This document shows positions 56,942 through 64,000 of a DNA stretch of 64,000 nucleotides, piece by piece. Within the stretch, counting starts at the first letter, position 1, and every line of letters begins with the position of its first letter. Both the position numbers and the translations under genes were made by a program. The notes beneath the pieces are model-generated. The model was not told the DNA's origin, made no database searches, and saw only the letters and a list, made by a program, of their open reading frames with translations. Source of the DNA: JALORV01 sp963707445 (lineage in GTDB: Bacteria > Pseudomonadota > Gammaproteobacteria > Burkholderiales > Burkholderiaceae_F); the NCBI GenBank assembly GCA_963707445.1, contig CAVPPW010000020.1, forward strand, positions 1 to 64,000, read 5' to 3'.

Positions 56942-58024
56942 TTGTCGCGTATCTACAACTTCTCCTCCGGCCCGGCGATGCTGCCGGAGGAGGTGTTGCA
57001 GATCGCGCAGCAGGAGCTGCTGAGCTGGCACGGCCGTGGCTATTCGATCATGGAGACCAGCCATCGCAGCGAGGAATTCGTCGCGATCATGACGGAGACC
57101 GAGCAGCTGCTGCGCAGCTTGCTGGCGATCCCGCCGAACTACCAGGTGCTGCTGCTGCAGGGTGGCGCGCATCTGCAGTTCTCGATGGTGCCGCTCAACC
57201 TGCTGGGCGCGAAATTCCACGCCGACTACCTGTTGACCGGAATCTGGTCCGAAAAAGCCTTGCAGGAAGCGCGCCGCTTCTGCAATGTGAACGTGGCCGC
57301 CGACAATGCGCAGAACGGGCGCAAGAGCTTGCCGCAACAGCGTGAGCTGAAGCTCGATCCGGGCGCCGCCTACCTGCACTACTGCTCGAACGAGACCATC
57401 AACGGCCTCGAGTTCAGCTACGTGCCCGATGCCGGTGAAGTTCCGGTCGTCGCCGACATGTCGTCGCACTTTCTGTCGCGTCCGCTCGATGTCGGCCGAT
57501 TCGGCCTGATCTACGCCGGCGCTCAGAAGAATTTCGGTCCAGCCGGCCTGACGGTCGTCATCGTGCGCGAGGATCTCGTCGGCCACTGTTCGCCGCGCTG
57601 GCCGACGATGCTCGACTACAAGACCCACGCCGACGCGCACTCGAGCTACAACACGCCGCCGACCTATTCCGTGTACATCGCCAACCTGGTGCTGAAATGG
57701 CTGCAGAGCCAAGGCGGCATCAGCGGGATCGAGCAGCGCAACATCGAGAAGGCGGCATTGTTGTATGCGGCGATCGACAAGTCCGGTTTCTATTCGAACC
57801 CGGTCGAAGCGCGCGATCGTTCGCGGATGAACGTGCCGTTTTCGCTGGTGAACCCGAACCTCGACAAGATCTTTCTGTCCGAGGCGGCCGAACGCGGGCT
57901 GGTTCAGCTGAAGGGCCATCGGCTCGTTGGCGGGATGCGCGCCTCGATCTATAACGCGATGCCGGTCGCCGGCGTGCAGGCGCTGGTCGACTTCATGCGC
58001 GACTTCGAGCGGCGCCATGGCTGA
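56942..58024 (+). CDS. serC: Phosphoserine aminotransferase
   Basis: PLP enzyme converting 3-phosphohydroxypyruvate to phosphoserine, also used in pyridoxal phosphate synthesis. It begins SRIYNFSSGPAMLPEEVLQI; PLP lysine in YAGAQKNFGPAGLTVVIVRE; also MLDYKTHADAHSSYNTPPTY. The only start giving the correct 360-residue length is TTG at 56942; upstream the frame runs into gyrA. Intact. The stop overlaps the pheA start. Confidence 0.94.
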   Translation: MSRIYNFSSGPAMLPEEVLQIAQQELLSWHGRGYSIMETSHRSEEFVAIMTETEQLLRSLLAIPPNYQVLLLQGGAHLQFSMVPLNLLGAKFHADYLLTGIWSEKALQEARRFCNVNVAADNAQNGRKSLPQQRELKLDPGAAYLHYCSNETINGLEFSYVPDAGEVPVVADMSSHFLSRPLDVGRFGLIYAGAQKNFGPAGLTVVIVREDLVGHCSPRWPTMLDYKTHADAHSSYNTPPTYSVYIANLVLKWLQSQGGISGIEQRNIEKAALLYAAIDKSGFYSNPVEARDRSRMNVPFSLVNPNLDKIFLSEAAERGLVQLKGHRLVGGMRASIYNAMPVAGVQALVDFMRDFERRHG

Positions 58025-59109
58025 TTCGATCGACAAGCGGCTCGCGCCGCTGCGCGACGCGATCGACCGGGTCGACGCTCAGCTCGTGGAACTGCTGAAC
58101 GAGCGCGCGCGGCTGGCGGCCGAGGTCGGCCGCGTCAAGGGCGAAGTGGACTCGCCAGTTTTGCGCACCGAGCGCGAAGCCGAAGTCGTGCGCAAGGTGA
58201 CAGGCGTGTCGCAGGGACCGCTGCCCGCGGCGGCACTCGGGAACGTCTTCCGCGAGATCATGTCGGCGTGTCGAGCGCTCGAGCGCCCGTTGACGGTCGC
58301 CTTCCTCGGCCCGGCGGGCACCTTCTCGGAAACCGCGATGCACCGGCAGTTCGGCACCAGCGTGACCGGGCTGCCCTGCGCGACGCTCGACGAAGTGTTC
58401 CGCGCGACCGAGGCCGGCAGCGCCGAGGTCGGCATCGTTCCGCTCGAGAACTCGAGCGAAGGAGCGGTGAGCCGCACGCTCGACCTGCTGCTCGCGACAC
58501 CGCTGATGCTGATGGCCGAACTCACGGTGACGGTCGACCACAACCTGCTGACCCGCACCGGGACGATGGACGGCGTGCGTCTTGATCTGCGCGCATTCGC
58601 AGGCGCTCGCCCAGTGCGCCGGATGGCTGGCGCAGCACTACCCGGCGATCGAGCGGCGTGCGGTGGCCAGCAACGCCGAGGGCGCGCGGCTGGCGGCCGA
58701 CGATGGGTCGATCGCCGCGGTGGCCGGTGATCGCGCCGCGGTGCATTACCAGCTGAGTGCGGTCGCCACGCATATCCAGGACGATCCGAACAACCGGACG
58801 CGCTTCGCGGTCCTGGGCCGACAGGCCACGCGGCCCTCGGCGGCGCCCGGCCGCGACAAGACGTCGCTGATACTTTCGGTGCCGAACAAGGCCGGCGCGG
58901 TATTCCATATGCTCGAACCGCTGTCGCGGCACGCGGTTTCGATGACGCGGTTCGAGTCGCGCCCGGCGCGAGTCGGCACCTGGGAGTACTACTTCTACGT
59001 CGACGTCGAGGGACACCAGGACGATCCGAAAGTCGCCACCGCGCTCGCCGAACTGCAGCAGGCCTGTGCCTTCTATAAGTGCCTGGGCTCGTATCCGGCC
59101 GAACGATGA
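58017..59109 (+). CDS. pheA: Bifunctional chorismate mutase / prephenate dehydratase, one frameshift
   Basis: P-protein for phenylalanine synthesis. Chorismate mutase domain, residues about 1-85 (LAPLRDAIDRVDAQLVELLN, RAAEV-like LAAEVGRVKG); prephenate dehydratase domain (TVAFLGPAGTFSETAMHRQF, GIVPLENSSEGAVSRTLDLL, NNRTRFAVLG); C-terminal ACT regulatory domain (LILSVPNKAGAVFHMLEPLS, RFESRPARVGTWEYYFYVDV). One extra T before GATC at 58584 splits the frame between MDGVRL and ICAHSQALAQC. ATG at 58017 lies inside serC; the stop overlaps hisC (ATGA). Confidence 0.94.
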
Positions 59110-60254
59110 GCGAAGGGGCAAAGTTGGCTGCCGTTGCGGATTCGCCGACCGACGTCCCCGGCACGCTGGAGCATGTCCGCGCGATCGCCCCGTATCAGGC
59201 GGGCAAGCCGATCGGCGAACTGGCACGCGAGTTCGGGCTCGATCCGGCCACGATCGTCAAGCTCGCGTCGAACGAGAACCCGCTGGGTGTGCCGGAGTCG
59301 GCCAGGAAGGCGATGGCTGCAGCGGTCGAGGATCTCGGCCGATATCCGGATTCCAATGGCTTCGAACTGAAGGCCGCGCTGGCGGTGCGCTACGACGTGC
59401 CGACCGACTGGATCACGCTCGGCAATGGCAGCAACGACATTCTCGAGCTCGCGGCGGCCGCGACGCTGACGGCGGGTCGCAGTTGCATCTACGCCCAGCA
59501 CTCGTTCGCGGTCTACGCACTGGCCACACAGGCGCGCGGTGCGCGAGCGATCGTGGTTCCGGCACGGCAGTTGGGTCACGACCTCGACGCGATGCTGGCC
59601 GCGATCGCTCCGGATACCGCGCTCATTTACATCGCGAACCCGAACAATCCGACCGGAACGCACCTGCCGGCCCCGGCGATCGACGCGTTCCTCTCCCGGG
59701 TTCCGCGTCGCGTGGTCGTCGTGCTCGACGAGGCCTACAACGAGTATCTGCCGCCGGAACTGCGCGTCGACAGCACCGCGTGGGTGCGGCGGCACCGGAA
59801 CGTGATCGTGTCGCGGACCTTTTCGAAGGCCTTCGGCCTGGCCGGGCTGCGGGTCGGCTATGGGCTGGCGCAGCGCGAACTCACCGATCTGCTGAACCGG
59901 GTGCGGCAACCGTTCAACGTCAGCACCGTGGCGCAGGCTGCGGCGGTCGCGGCGCTTGCCGACGAGGATTTCCTCGCGCGCAGCTACGCATTGAACCTGC
60001 GCGGCATGCAGCAGCTGACCGAGGCATTTCGAGCACTCGGCCTCGAGTACGTGCCGAGCGTCGGCAACTTCGTACTGGTGAAGGTGGGCGCCGCAGCCGC
60101 CGTCTACCACGAGTTGCTGAAGCGCGGCGTCATCGTCCGGCCCGTGGCCAACTATGGCCTGCCGGAGTGGCTGCGCGTCACGGTCGGCCTGCCCGAGGAG
60201 AACGCCGCGTTCCTCAAGGCGCTGCCGCAGGCGCTGGCCGCAGCGCGCGGATGA
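59106..60254 (+). CDS. hisC: Histidinol-phosphate aminotransferase
   Basis: PLP aminotransferase of 382 residues, here probably serving aromatic amino acids as well as histidine, given its place between pheA and tyrA. Motifs: IVKLASNENPLGVPESARKA, GNGSNDILELAAAATLTAGR, YIANPNNPTGTHLPAPAIDA, VLDEAYNEYLPPELR, PLP lysine in VSRTFSKAFGLAGLRVGYGL. Intact. Start ATG at 59106 within the pheA stop; its own stop overlaps the tyrA ATG. Confidence 0.95.
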   Translation: MSEGAKLAAVADSPTDVPGTLEHVRAIAPYQAGKPIGELAREFGLDPATIVKLASNENPLGVPESARKAMAAAVEDLGRYPDSNGFELKAALAVRYDVPTDWITLGNGSNDILELAAAATLTAGRSCIYAQHSFAVYALATQARGARAIVVPARQLGHDLDAMLAAIAPDTALIYIANPNNPTGTHLPAPAIDAFLSRVPRRVVVVLDEAYNEYLPPELRVDSTAWVRRHRNVIVSRTFSKAFGLAGLRVGYGLAQRELTDLLNRVRQPFNVSTVAQAAAVAALADEDFLARSYALNLRGMQQLTEAFRALGLEYVPSVGNFVLVKVGAAAAVYHELLKRGVIVRPVANYGLPEWLRVTVGLPEENAAFLKALPQALAAARG

Positions 60255-61138
60255 ACGTCGCACTGATCGGCGTCGGACTGATCGGTGGATCGTTCGCCGC
60301 GGCATTGCGTGCCGCCGGCGCGGTCGGCGAGGTCGTCGGCTACGACCTCGATGAACATGCCGTCGCTGCGGCGGCCGCGCGCGGCATCATTACGCGCAGC
60401 GCACCGAGCGCGGCCGAGGCGGTGCGCGGTATCGATATCGTCGTTGTCGCGACGCCGGTCGGCGCGACGCGCGCGGCGCTGACGGCCATTGCGGATGCGC
60501 TGGCGCCGAGCGCGATCGTCACGGATGTCGGCAGCACCAAGGCGAGCGTCATCGATGACGCCCGAGCCGCGCTCGGCTCGCGCTTGCACCGGTTCGTCCC
60601 CGCGCACCCGATCGCCGGAGGCGAGCGGCCTGGCGTCGAGCACGCCGACGCCGCTTTGTTTCGCGGACGCCTCGTGATCACAACACCCACGCCAGAGACC
60701 GACGCCGATGCGTTGACAGCGGTCGAGGCTCTGTGGCGGGCCGCCGGGGCACGCGTCGAGCGGCTCGACGCCGCGGTCCACGACGAAGTCTTTGCGGCGG
60801 TCAGCCATCTGCCGCACGTGCTGGCCTTCGCGCTGGTCGAGATGATCGCTGCAGGCGAGGATGCTGCGATCAGGTTCGCGCATGCGGGCGCCGGGTTCCG
60901 CGACTTCACGCGCATCGCCGCGTCGAGTCCGCAGATGTGGCGCGATGTCTGCCTTGCCAACCGCGTGCCGCTTGCCGCCGAGCTGCGCCGCTATCGCGCA
61001 CGACTCGAGTCACTGCAACACGCGATAGACACCAGCAACGGCGCTGAACTCGAGCGGCTGTTCGACGTCGCGGCGGCCGCGCGTCGCAATCGACGACAGC
61101 GCCGAAGGCGCAGAGACCAGCTCATCCGGCCGGACTAG
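60251..61138 (+). CDS. tyrA: Prephenate dehydrogenase
   Basis: NAD-dependent oxidative decarboxylase making 4-hydroxyphenylpyruvate for tyrosine. Rossmann motif ALIGVGLIGGSFAAALRAAG, VVVATPVGATRAALTAIADA, catalytic region TDVGSTKASVIDDARAALG and FVPAHPIAGGERPGVEHADA, VSHLPHVLAFALVEMI. 295 residues, intact, ATG at 60251 overlapping the hisC stop. In many relatives aroA follows; here the next gene is a pilin, 180 bases later. Confidence 0.95.
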   Translation: MNVALIGVGLIGGSFAAALRAAGAVGEVVGYDLDEHAVAAAAARGIITRSAPSAAEAVRGIDIVVVATPVGATRAALTAIADALAPSAIVTDVGSTKASVIDDARAALGSRLHRFVPAHPIAGGERPGVEHADAALFRGRLVITTPTPETDADALTAVEALWRAAGARVERLDAAVHDEVFAAVSHLPHVLAFALVEMIAAGEDAAIRFAHAGAGFRDFTRIAASSPQMWRDVCLANRVPLAAELRRYRARLESLQHAIDTSNGAELERLFDVAAAARRNRRQRRRRRDQLIRPD

Positions 61139-61317
61139 CGCGCGCCGAGCGTGCTCGACCGGCGATCACTCGAATTCCGCCGCTCGGAGTAGCCAATTCA
61201 CGTCGAACGAAGCGGCGCGGCGTGGCCGATGGCGCTTCCCCTCCGCTCGTCGCGGCTTCGGTTCCATTGAGCGGTGATCGCGGGCAATGCCTTGCGGCCG
61301 TGGATAAGCTTCATTCC

Positions 61318-61940
61318 ATGCACTCGCGCGGTTTCACCTTAGTGGAAATGCTGGTCGTGCTCACGATCTCGGCCATCCTGGTCGCGCTGGCGCTGCCGTC
61401 GTTCCAGGCAATCATCCGCTTCGAGCCGCATTTCGAGCGCGAGCAACTCTTTGCTGGCGGCGATCGACCTGGCGCGGTCGGAGGCGATCCGGCGCAACGC
61501 CGACGGTCACCGTCTGCCGCAGCGTCAATCCGGAAACCGTCAACGCCGGACTGCAGCAGACGCGGCCGCCAACGGCTATGCGGCCAACGACTGGTCGTCA
61601 GGGCTGGATCACGTTCGCGAAGGCTGCCGGCAATGCGGTCAACACGCCGTGTTCGAAGCCGGCGACGAGATCATTGCGCGGCACGCCGCAATCGCGCCGG
61701 TCCGAGCCCGGACCGCCTGATCATCGAGTCGACCGCTACCGAATCCCGCAGCAGCTCGTTCCTTCAGCGCACGCGGCCTCACGGTCGGTGGCGGCGCCAT
61801 CGGTGACGTTCTTCATCGATCATCGCGACGTGCAGGTTGCCGTTCGGACGCGAAAGGCTCGATGCATCGCGACTGAACATCAGCGGCCGCGCGCGTGTTG
61901 CCCGCGTTGATCGTCAACAACGTCTGTCCGGCCAGCATGA
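61318..61940 (+). pseudogene. fimT: FimT/FimU-like minor pilin, frameshifted
   Basis: Type IV pilus pseudopilin. The prepilin leader and N-terminal helix are clear: MHSRGFTLVEMLVVLTISAI (cleavage G/F, Glu at +5) and LVALALPSFQAIIR. After shifts come LLAAIDLARSEAIRRN, ANDWSSG and VTFFIDHRDVQVAVRTRK, in three frames with breaks near 61425, 61502, 61610, 61730 and 61860. A GspH-type domain is expected. The precise stop is not defined; the frame merges into pilV at the ATGA at 61937. ATG at 61318. Confidence 0.75.
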
Positions 61941-62495
61941 ATCCATGCGACTCCACGTCTGAATTCGCAGCGCGGCGCCTCGATGATCGAGGTGCTGGTG
62001 TCGCTGACGATCGTGGCCTTCGGCCTGCTCGGCCTGGCCGGCCTGCAGGCGCGGTCGATGTCGTTCCAGAAGGATTCGTTCGATCGCAAGGCGGCGACCG
62101 AGATGGCGTCGCAGCTGGCGCGAGCGCATCCGCGCCAACTATGACGGCTTCACTGGACGGCGATTACGACCTGACGATGCTTCCGACGGACCCGGACTTC
62201 ACGGCCGCCGACATTCCGGCGTGCGCGAATGCAGCAGAACTGCACGTCGGCCGAGGTGGCAGCCGCCGACTGGGCATGTGGGCGATCGACCTTCGCTCGC
62301 GGCTGCCGGCGTCCGGCGCCTACCTGATTGCGCCGCTGATCAACGGTAAGCACATCCAGCTCAACGATGATCCTGGCGTGGCAGGAGGCACAGATCACCG
62401 ATCGCGAACCAGCCCGTCTGATCCGATCTGCGCGAGTCGCCGGCATCATCAACAATGCGCGCATGCGCTGCTTCCCGTGGATCCTGCACCCATGA
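61937..62495 (+). pseudogene. pilV: PilV-type minor pilin, frameshifted
   Basis: Minor pilin of the type IV pilus tip or priming complex. After a short leader the hydrophobic helix SMIEVLVSLTIVAFGLLGLA and GLQARSMSFQKDSFDRKAAT are visible at 61980-62110, followed by DGDYDLTMLPTDPDFTAADI and the PilV-like end WQEAQITDRE and MRCFPWILHP. At least four frame breaks. The stop overlaps the pilW ATG (ATGA at 62492). Confidence 0.75.
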
Positions 62496-63502
62496 AGAAG
62501 CGCCACTTCGTCCTCGCAGCGGCGGCACGCCGGGAGTCCGGGCGCACGCTGGTCGAGTTGCTGGTCGCGATCGTGCTCAGCCTGATGATCCTGGCGGCGG
62601 TCGGTTCGCTGTACTACTTCACCAGCCAGTCGGCGCGGACCTCGCAGAATGTCAGCAGCGCCGAGGAGCGCGGCCGCGTTGCTGCGTTTCATCTGAGCGA
62701 GCCGATCGCGCTGGCCGGGTACGGCAACATCAACAGCTCGGAGATGGTCGACGCGGCTCGGCAACACGGCGATGCAGGGCCCGGTCATCCGCGCCTGCGA
62801 GAACGGCCGTTTCCAGAACATGCCGTCGGTGCTGCTGGCCTTTCCTGTCGTCGACTTCACCTGCGTGGCCTCGGCCGATCCCGGCGACGCGCTGTTTGTC
62901 GAGCTTCCAGGCCGAGTCCACGGTTGGCGCGCCGCAGGGGGCGCTGACCGACTGCCTGGGACAGGCCGCTCCGACTGATCGATGCGACGCCGACAGTACG
63001 CAATGTCTACTCGGTCTCGACGACTGCGGGCGGCGCGCTCGAGTTCGGCTGCGTCGGCAATGGCGGGGTGGCGTTTGCAGGACTGGCACGCGACGTCCAG
63101 GACTTCAAGGTCTTCTTCGCTTTCGATGCGGATGCATACGCGCTCGCCGGCAATGCACAGGCGAGTCACACGATACGGCCGTCGACGATCGTGACGGCGA
63201 CGTTCCTCAACCAGGCGTGGGCCGCCACGTTGGCGCTGCACCCGAACCTGCCGGAGGCATCGGAGCTCAATCCGTGGAACTGGGTCATGGCCGTCCACGT
63301 CTGCCTGGTGGTCGCCTCCAGCGAGCAGGGCGTGACGCCCAACGGCGTGTCGACCTTCCGGCCGTGCCCCACGACGCCTGCGGAGGTCGCCGGCGGAACC
63401 GCCGCAATCACCCTCACCGACGGCGTTGCCCGGCGCACGATCAACCAGGTCTTCACGCTGCGGTCGCGTGCGCAAGCCAACGCTGGCACGGACCAGCCGT
63501 GA
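62492..63502 (+). pseudogene. pilW: PilW-type minor pilin, frameshifted
   Basis: PilW is a larger minor pilin, with a N-terminal methylation motif: RRESGRTLVELLVAIVLSLM (Glu at +5 after G/R), then SLYYFTSQSARTSQNVSSAE. The later parts are QGPVIRACENGRFQNMPSVL, FACENG-type cysteine, FAGLARDVQDFKVFFAFDAD and NGVSTFRPCPTTPAEVAGGT, ending RRTINQVFTLRSRAQ at 63502. Breaks near 62757, 62908 and 62977. About 336 codons. ATG at 62492 after the pilV end. Confidence 0.78.
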
Positions 63503-63506
63503 GCCT

Positions 63507-64000
63507 ATGAACACAATTGCGTCGAGCAGAATCCAGCGCGGCGTCATCCTGCCGATCGTCCTGGTCGTCATGATGGTCGTCACCACGCTGGTTATCACCC
63601 AGGTCAAACGCGGAACGGTCGACGAGCGGCTGGCCGGCAACTGGAGCCGCGTGATTTCCGGCGAGACAGCCGCGGAGTCGCTGCTGCGGCTGTGCGAGCA
63701 CGCGACCATCAACGTCGACTGGAAGTACGCGAAGTGGTGGTACCCGTCGACCTACTTCAGCATCACCTCAACACTCCGGCGTGGAAGGTCCCGCTGGCGC
63801 AGCTGGATCCGACCAAAGTCAAGATCTTCAGCGGACATCCTGCCGCCGGGCGCCACCGCGGCTATTGCGTCATCGAGAACGCCACCAGCGAGCTCGGAAC
63901 CGTCCAGAACTTTACGGGTGAGAACGAGCAGAACCAACAGCTGGGCGCCGGAAAAAACGCCAATTTGATGAAACACCGGTTCACGACAGCGGTTACGTTT
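63507..64000 (+). CDS. pilX: PilX-type minor pilin, partial, one frameshift
   Basis: Begins MNTIASSRIQRGVILPIVLV at 63507, four bases after the pilW stop. The N-terminal helix (GVILPIVLVVMMVVTTLVIT) and the start of the soluble domain (VDERLAGNWSRVISGETAAE, LLRLCEHATINVDWK) are as in PilX. Near 63770 the frame changes to WKVPLAQLDPTKVKIFSGHP and YCVIENATSELGTVQNFTGE. The gene runs off the window end; PilY1 and PilE would be expected next. Confidence 0.75.

Noticed and set aside
55558..58036. Long minus-strand frames opposite gyrA and serC
   Set aside because: Composition is His/Arg/Ala-rich and the opposite strand has highly conserved genes; no ribosome sites.

Overview
The window is GC-rich and reads as chromosomal DNA of a betaproteobacterium, most likely Burkholderiales or a close relative. 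The best evidence is the block ompA-ubiG-gph on the minus strand facing gyrA-serC-pheA-hisC-tyrA on the plus strand, the DUF2868/DUF3482 gene pair, a complete malonate decarboxylase (mdc) gene set with its own LysR regulator, and an ssrA gene with a betaproteobacteria-like ten-residue tag. No plasmid or phage backbone is visible.

Layout. 1-1.5 kb: degraded IS110-family transposase. 1.6-6.3 kb: small stress-type genes, an M28 peptidase, an unknown anchored protein, and 3' relics of a tyrosine integrase and of a GNAT acetyltransferase. 6.5-15 kb: malonate transporter, mdcA-C-D-E-G-B-H and mdcR, all on the plus strand with coupled or overlapping ends. 15.3-17.4 kb: scrap zone with a truncated PEP-CTERM protein, a second (IS1111-like) transposase relic, the first part of an ACR3 arsenite carrier and the last part of a methylmalonyl-CoA decarboxylase joined head to tail. 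17.7-31.6 kb: housekeeping and envelope genes (CBS protein, DUF255 protein, pyrophosphatase-like protein, two beta-carbonic anhydrases, an outer-membrane barrel, several lipoproteins, DUF3604 protein). 31.9-38.9 kb: an unusual group of hydrolases without signal peptides: papain-like protease, chagasin-like cysteine-protease inhibitor, GH108 muramidase, alpha/beta hydrolase, and a TPR plus trypsin-like protease; then a tandem PGDYG protein (opposite strand) and a TPR-GGDEF protein. 38.9-45.7 kb, minus strand: lipoprotein, the DUF3482 GTPase with its membrane partner DUF2868, metY, a CoA-binding protein and a VWA lipoprotein. 46.2-46.5 kb: ssrA (tmRNA). 46.6-54.1 kb, minus strand: DUF748 envelope protein, gph, ubiG, ompA, mtaD. 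54.3-61.1 kb, plus strand: gyrA, serC, pheA, hisC, tyrA with overlapping starts and stops. 61.3-64 kb: fimT-pilV-pilW-pilX minor pilin genes, running off the end.

How the genes work together. The mdc block would import malonate, assemble the triphosphoribosyl-dephospho-CoA prosthetic group (MdcB, MdcG), load malonyl on the carrier protein (MdcH) and decarboxylate it (MdcA, C, D, E). The serC-pheA-hisC-tyrA operon makes serine and aromatic amino-acid precursors next to DNA gyrase subunit A. The hydrolase group at 32-36 kb is the most novel-looking part: enzymes able to cut protein, peptidoglycan and esters, apparently cytoplasmic, with an inhibitor gene next to the protease it could restrain.

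Caution on quality. Roughly forty single- or few-base indels break otherwise well-conserved reading frames, including essential genes such as pheA, and many lie at GATC sites. I therefore read most frameshifts as probable sequence errors, not decay, and give whole-gene extents joined across the breaks. True relics (integrase, GNAT, the two transposases, ACR3, ScpB) are truncated as well and are treated as pseudogenes.
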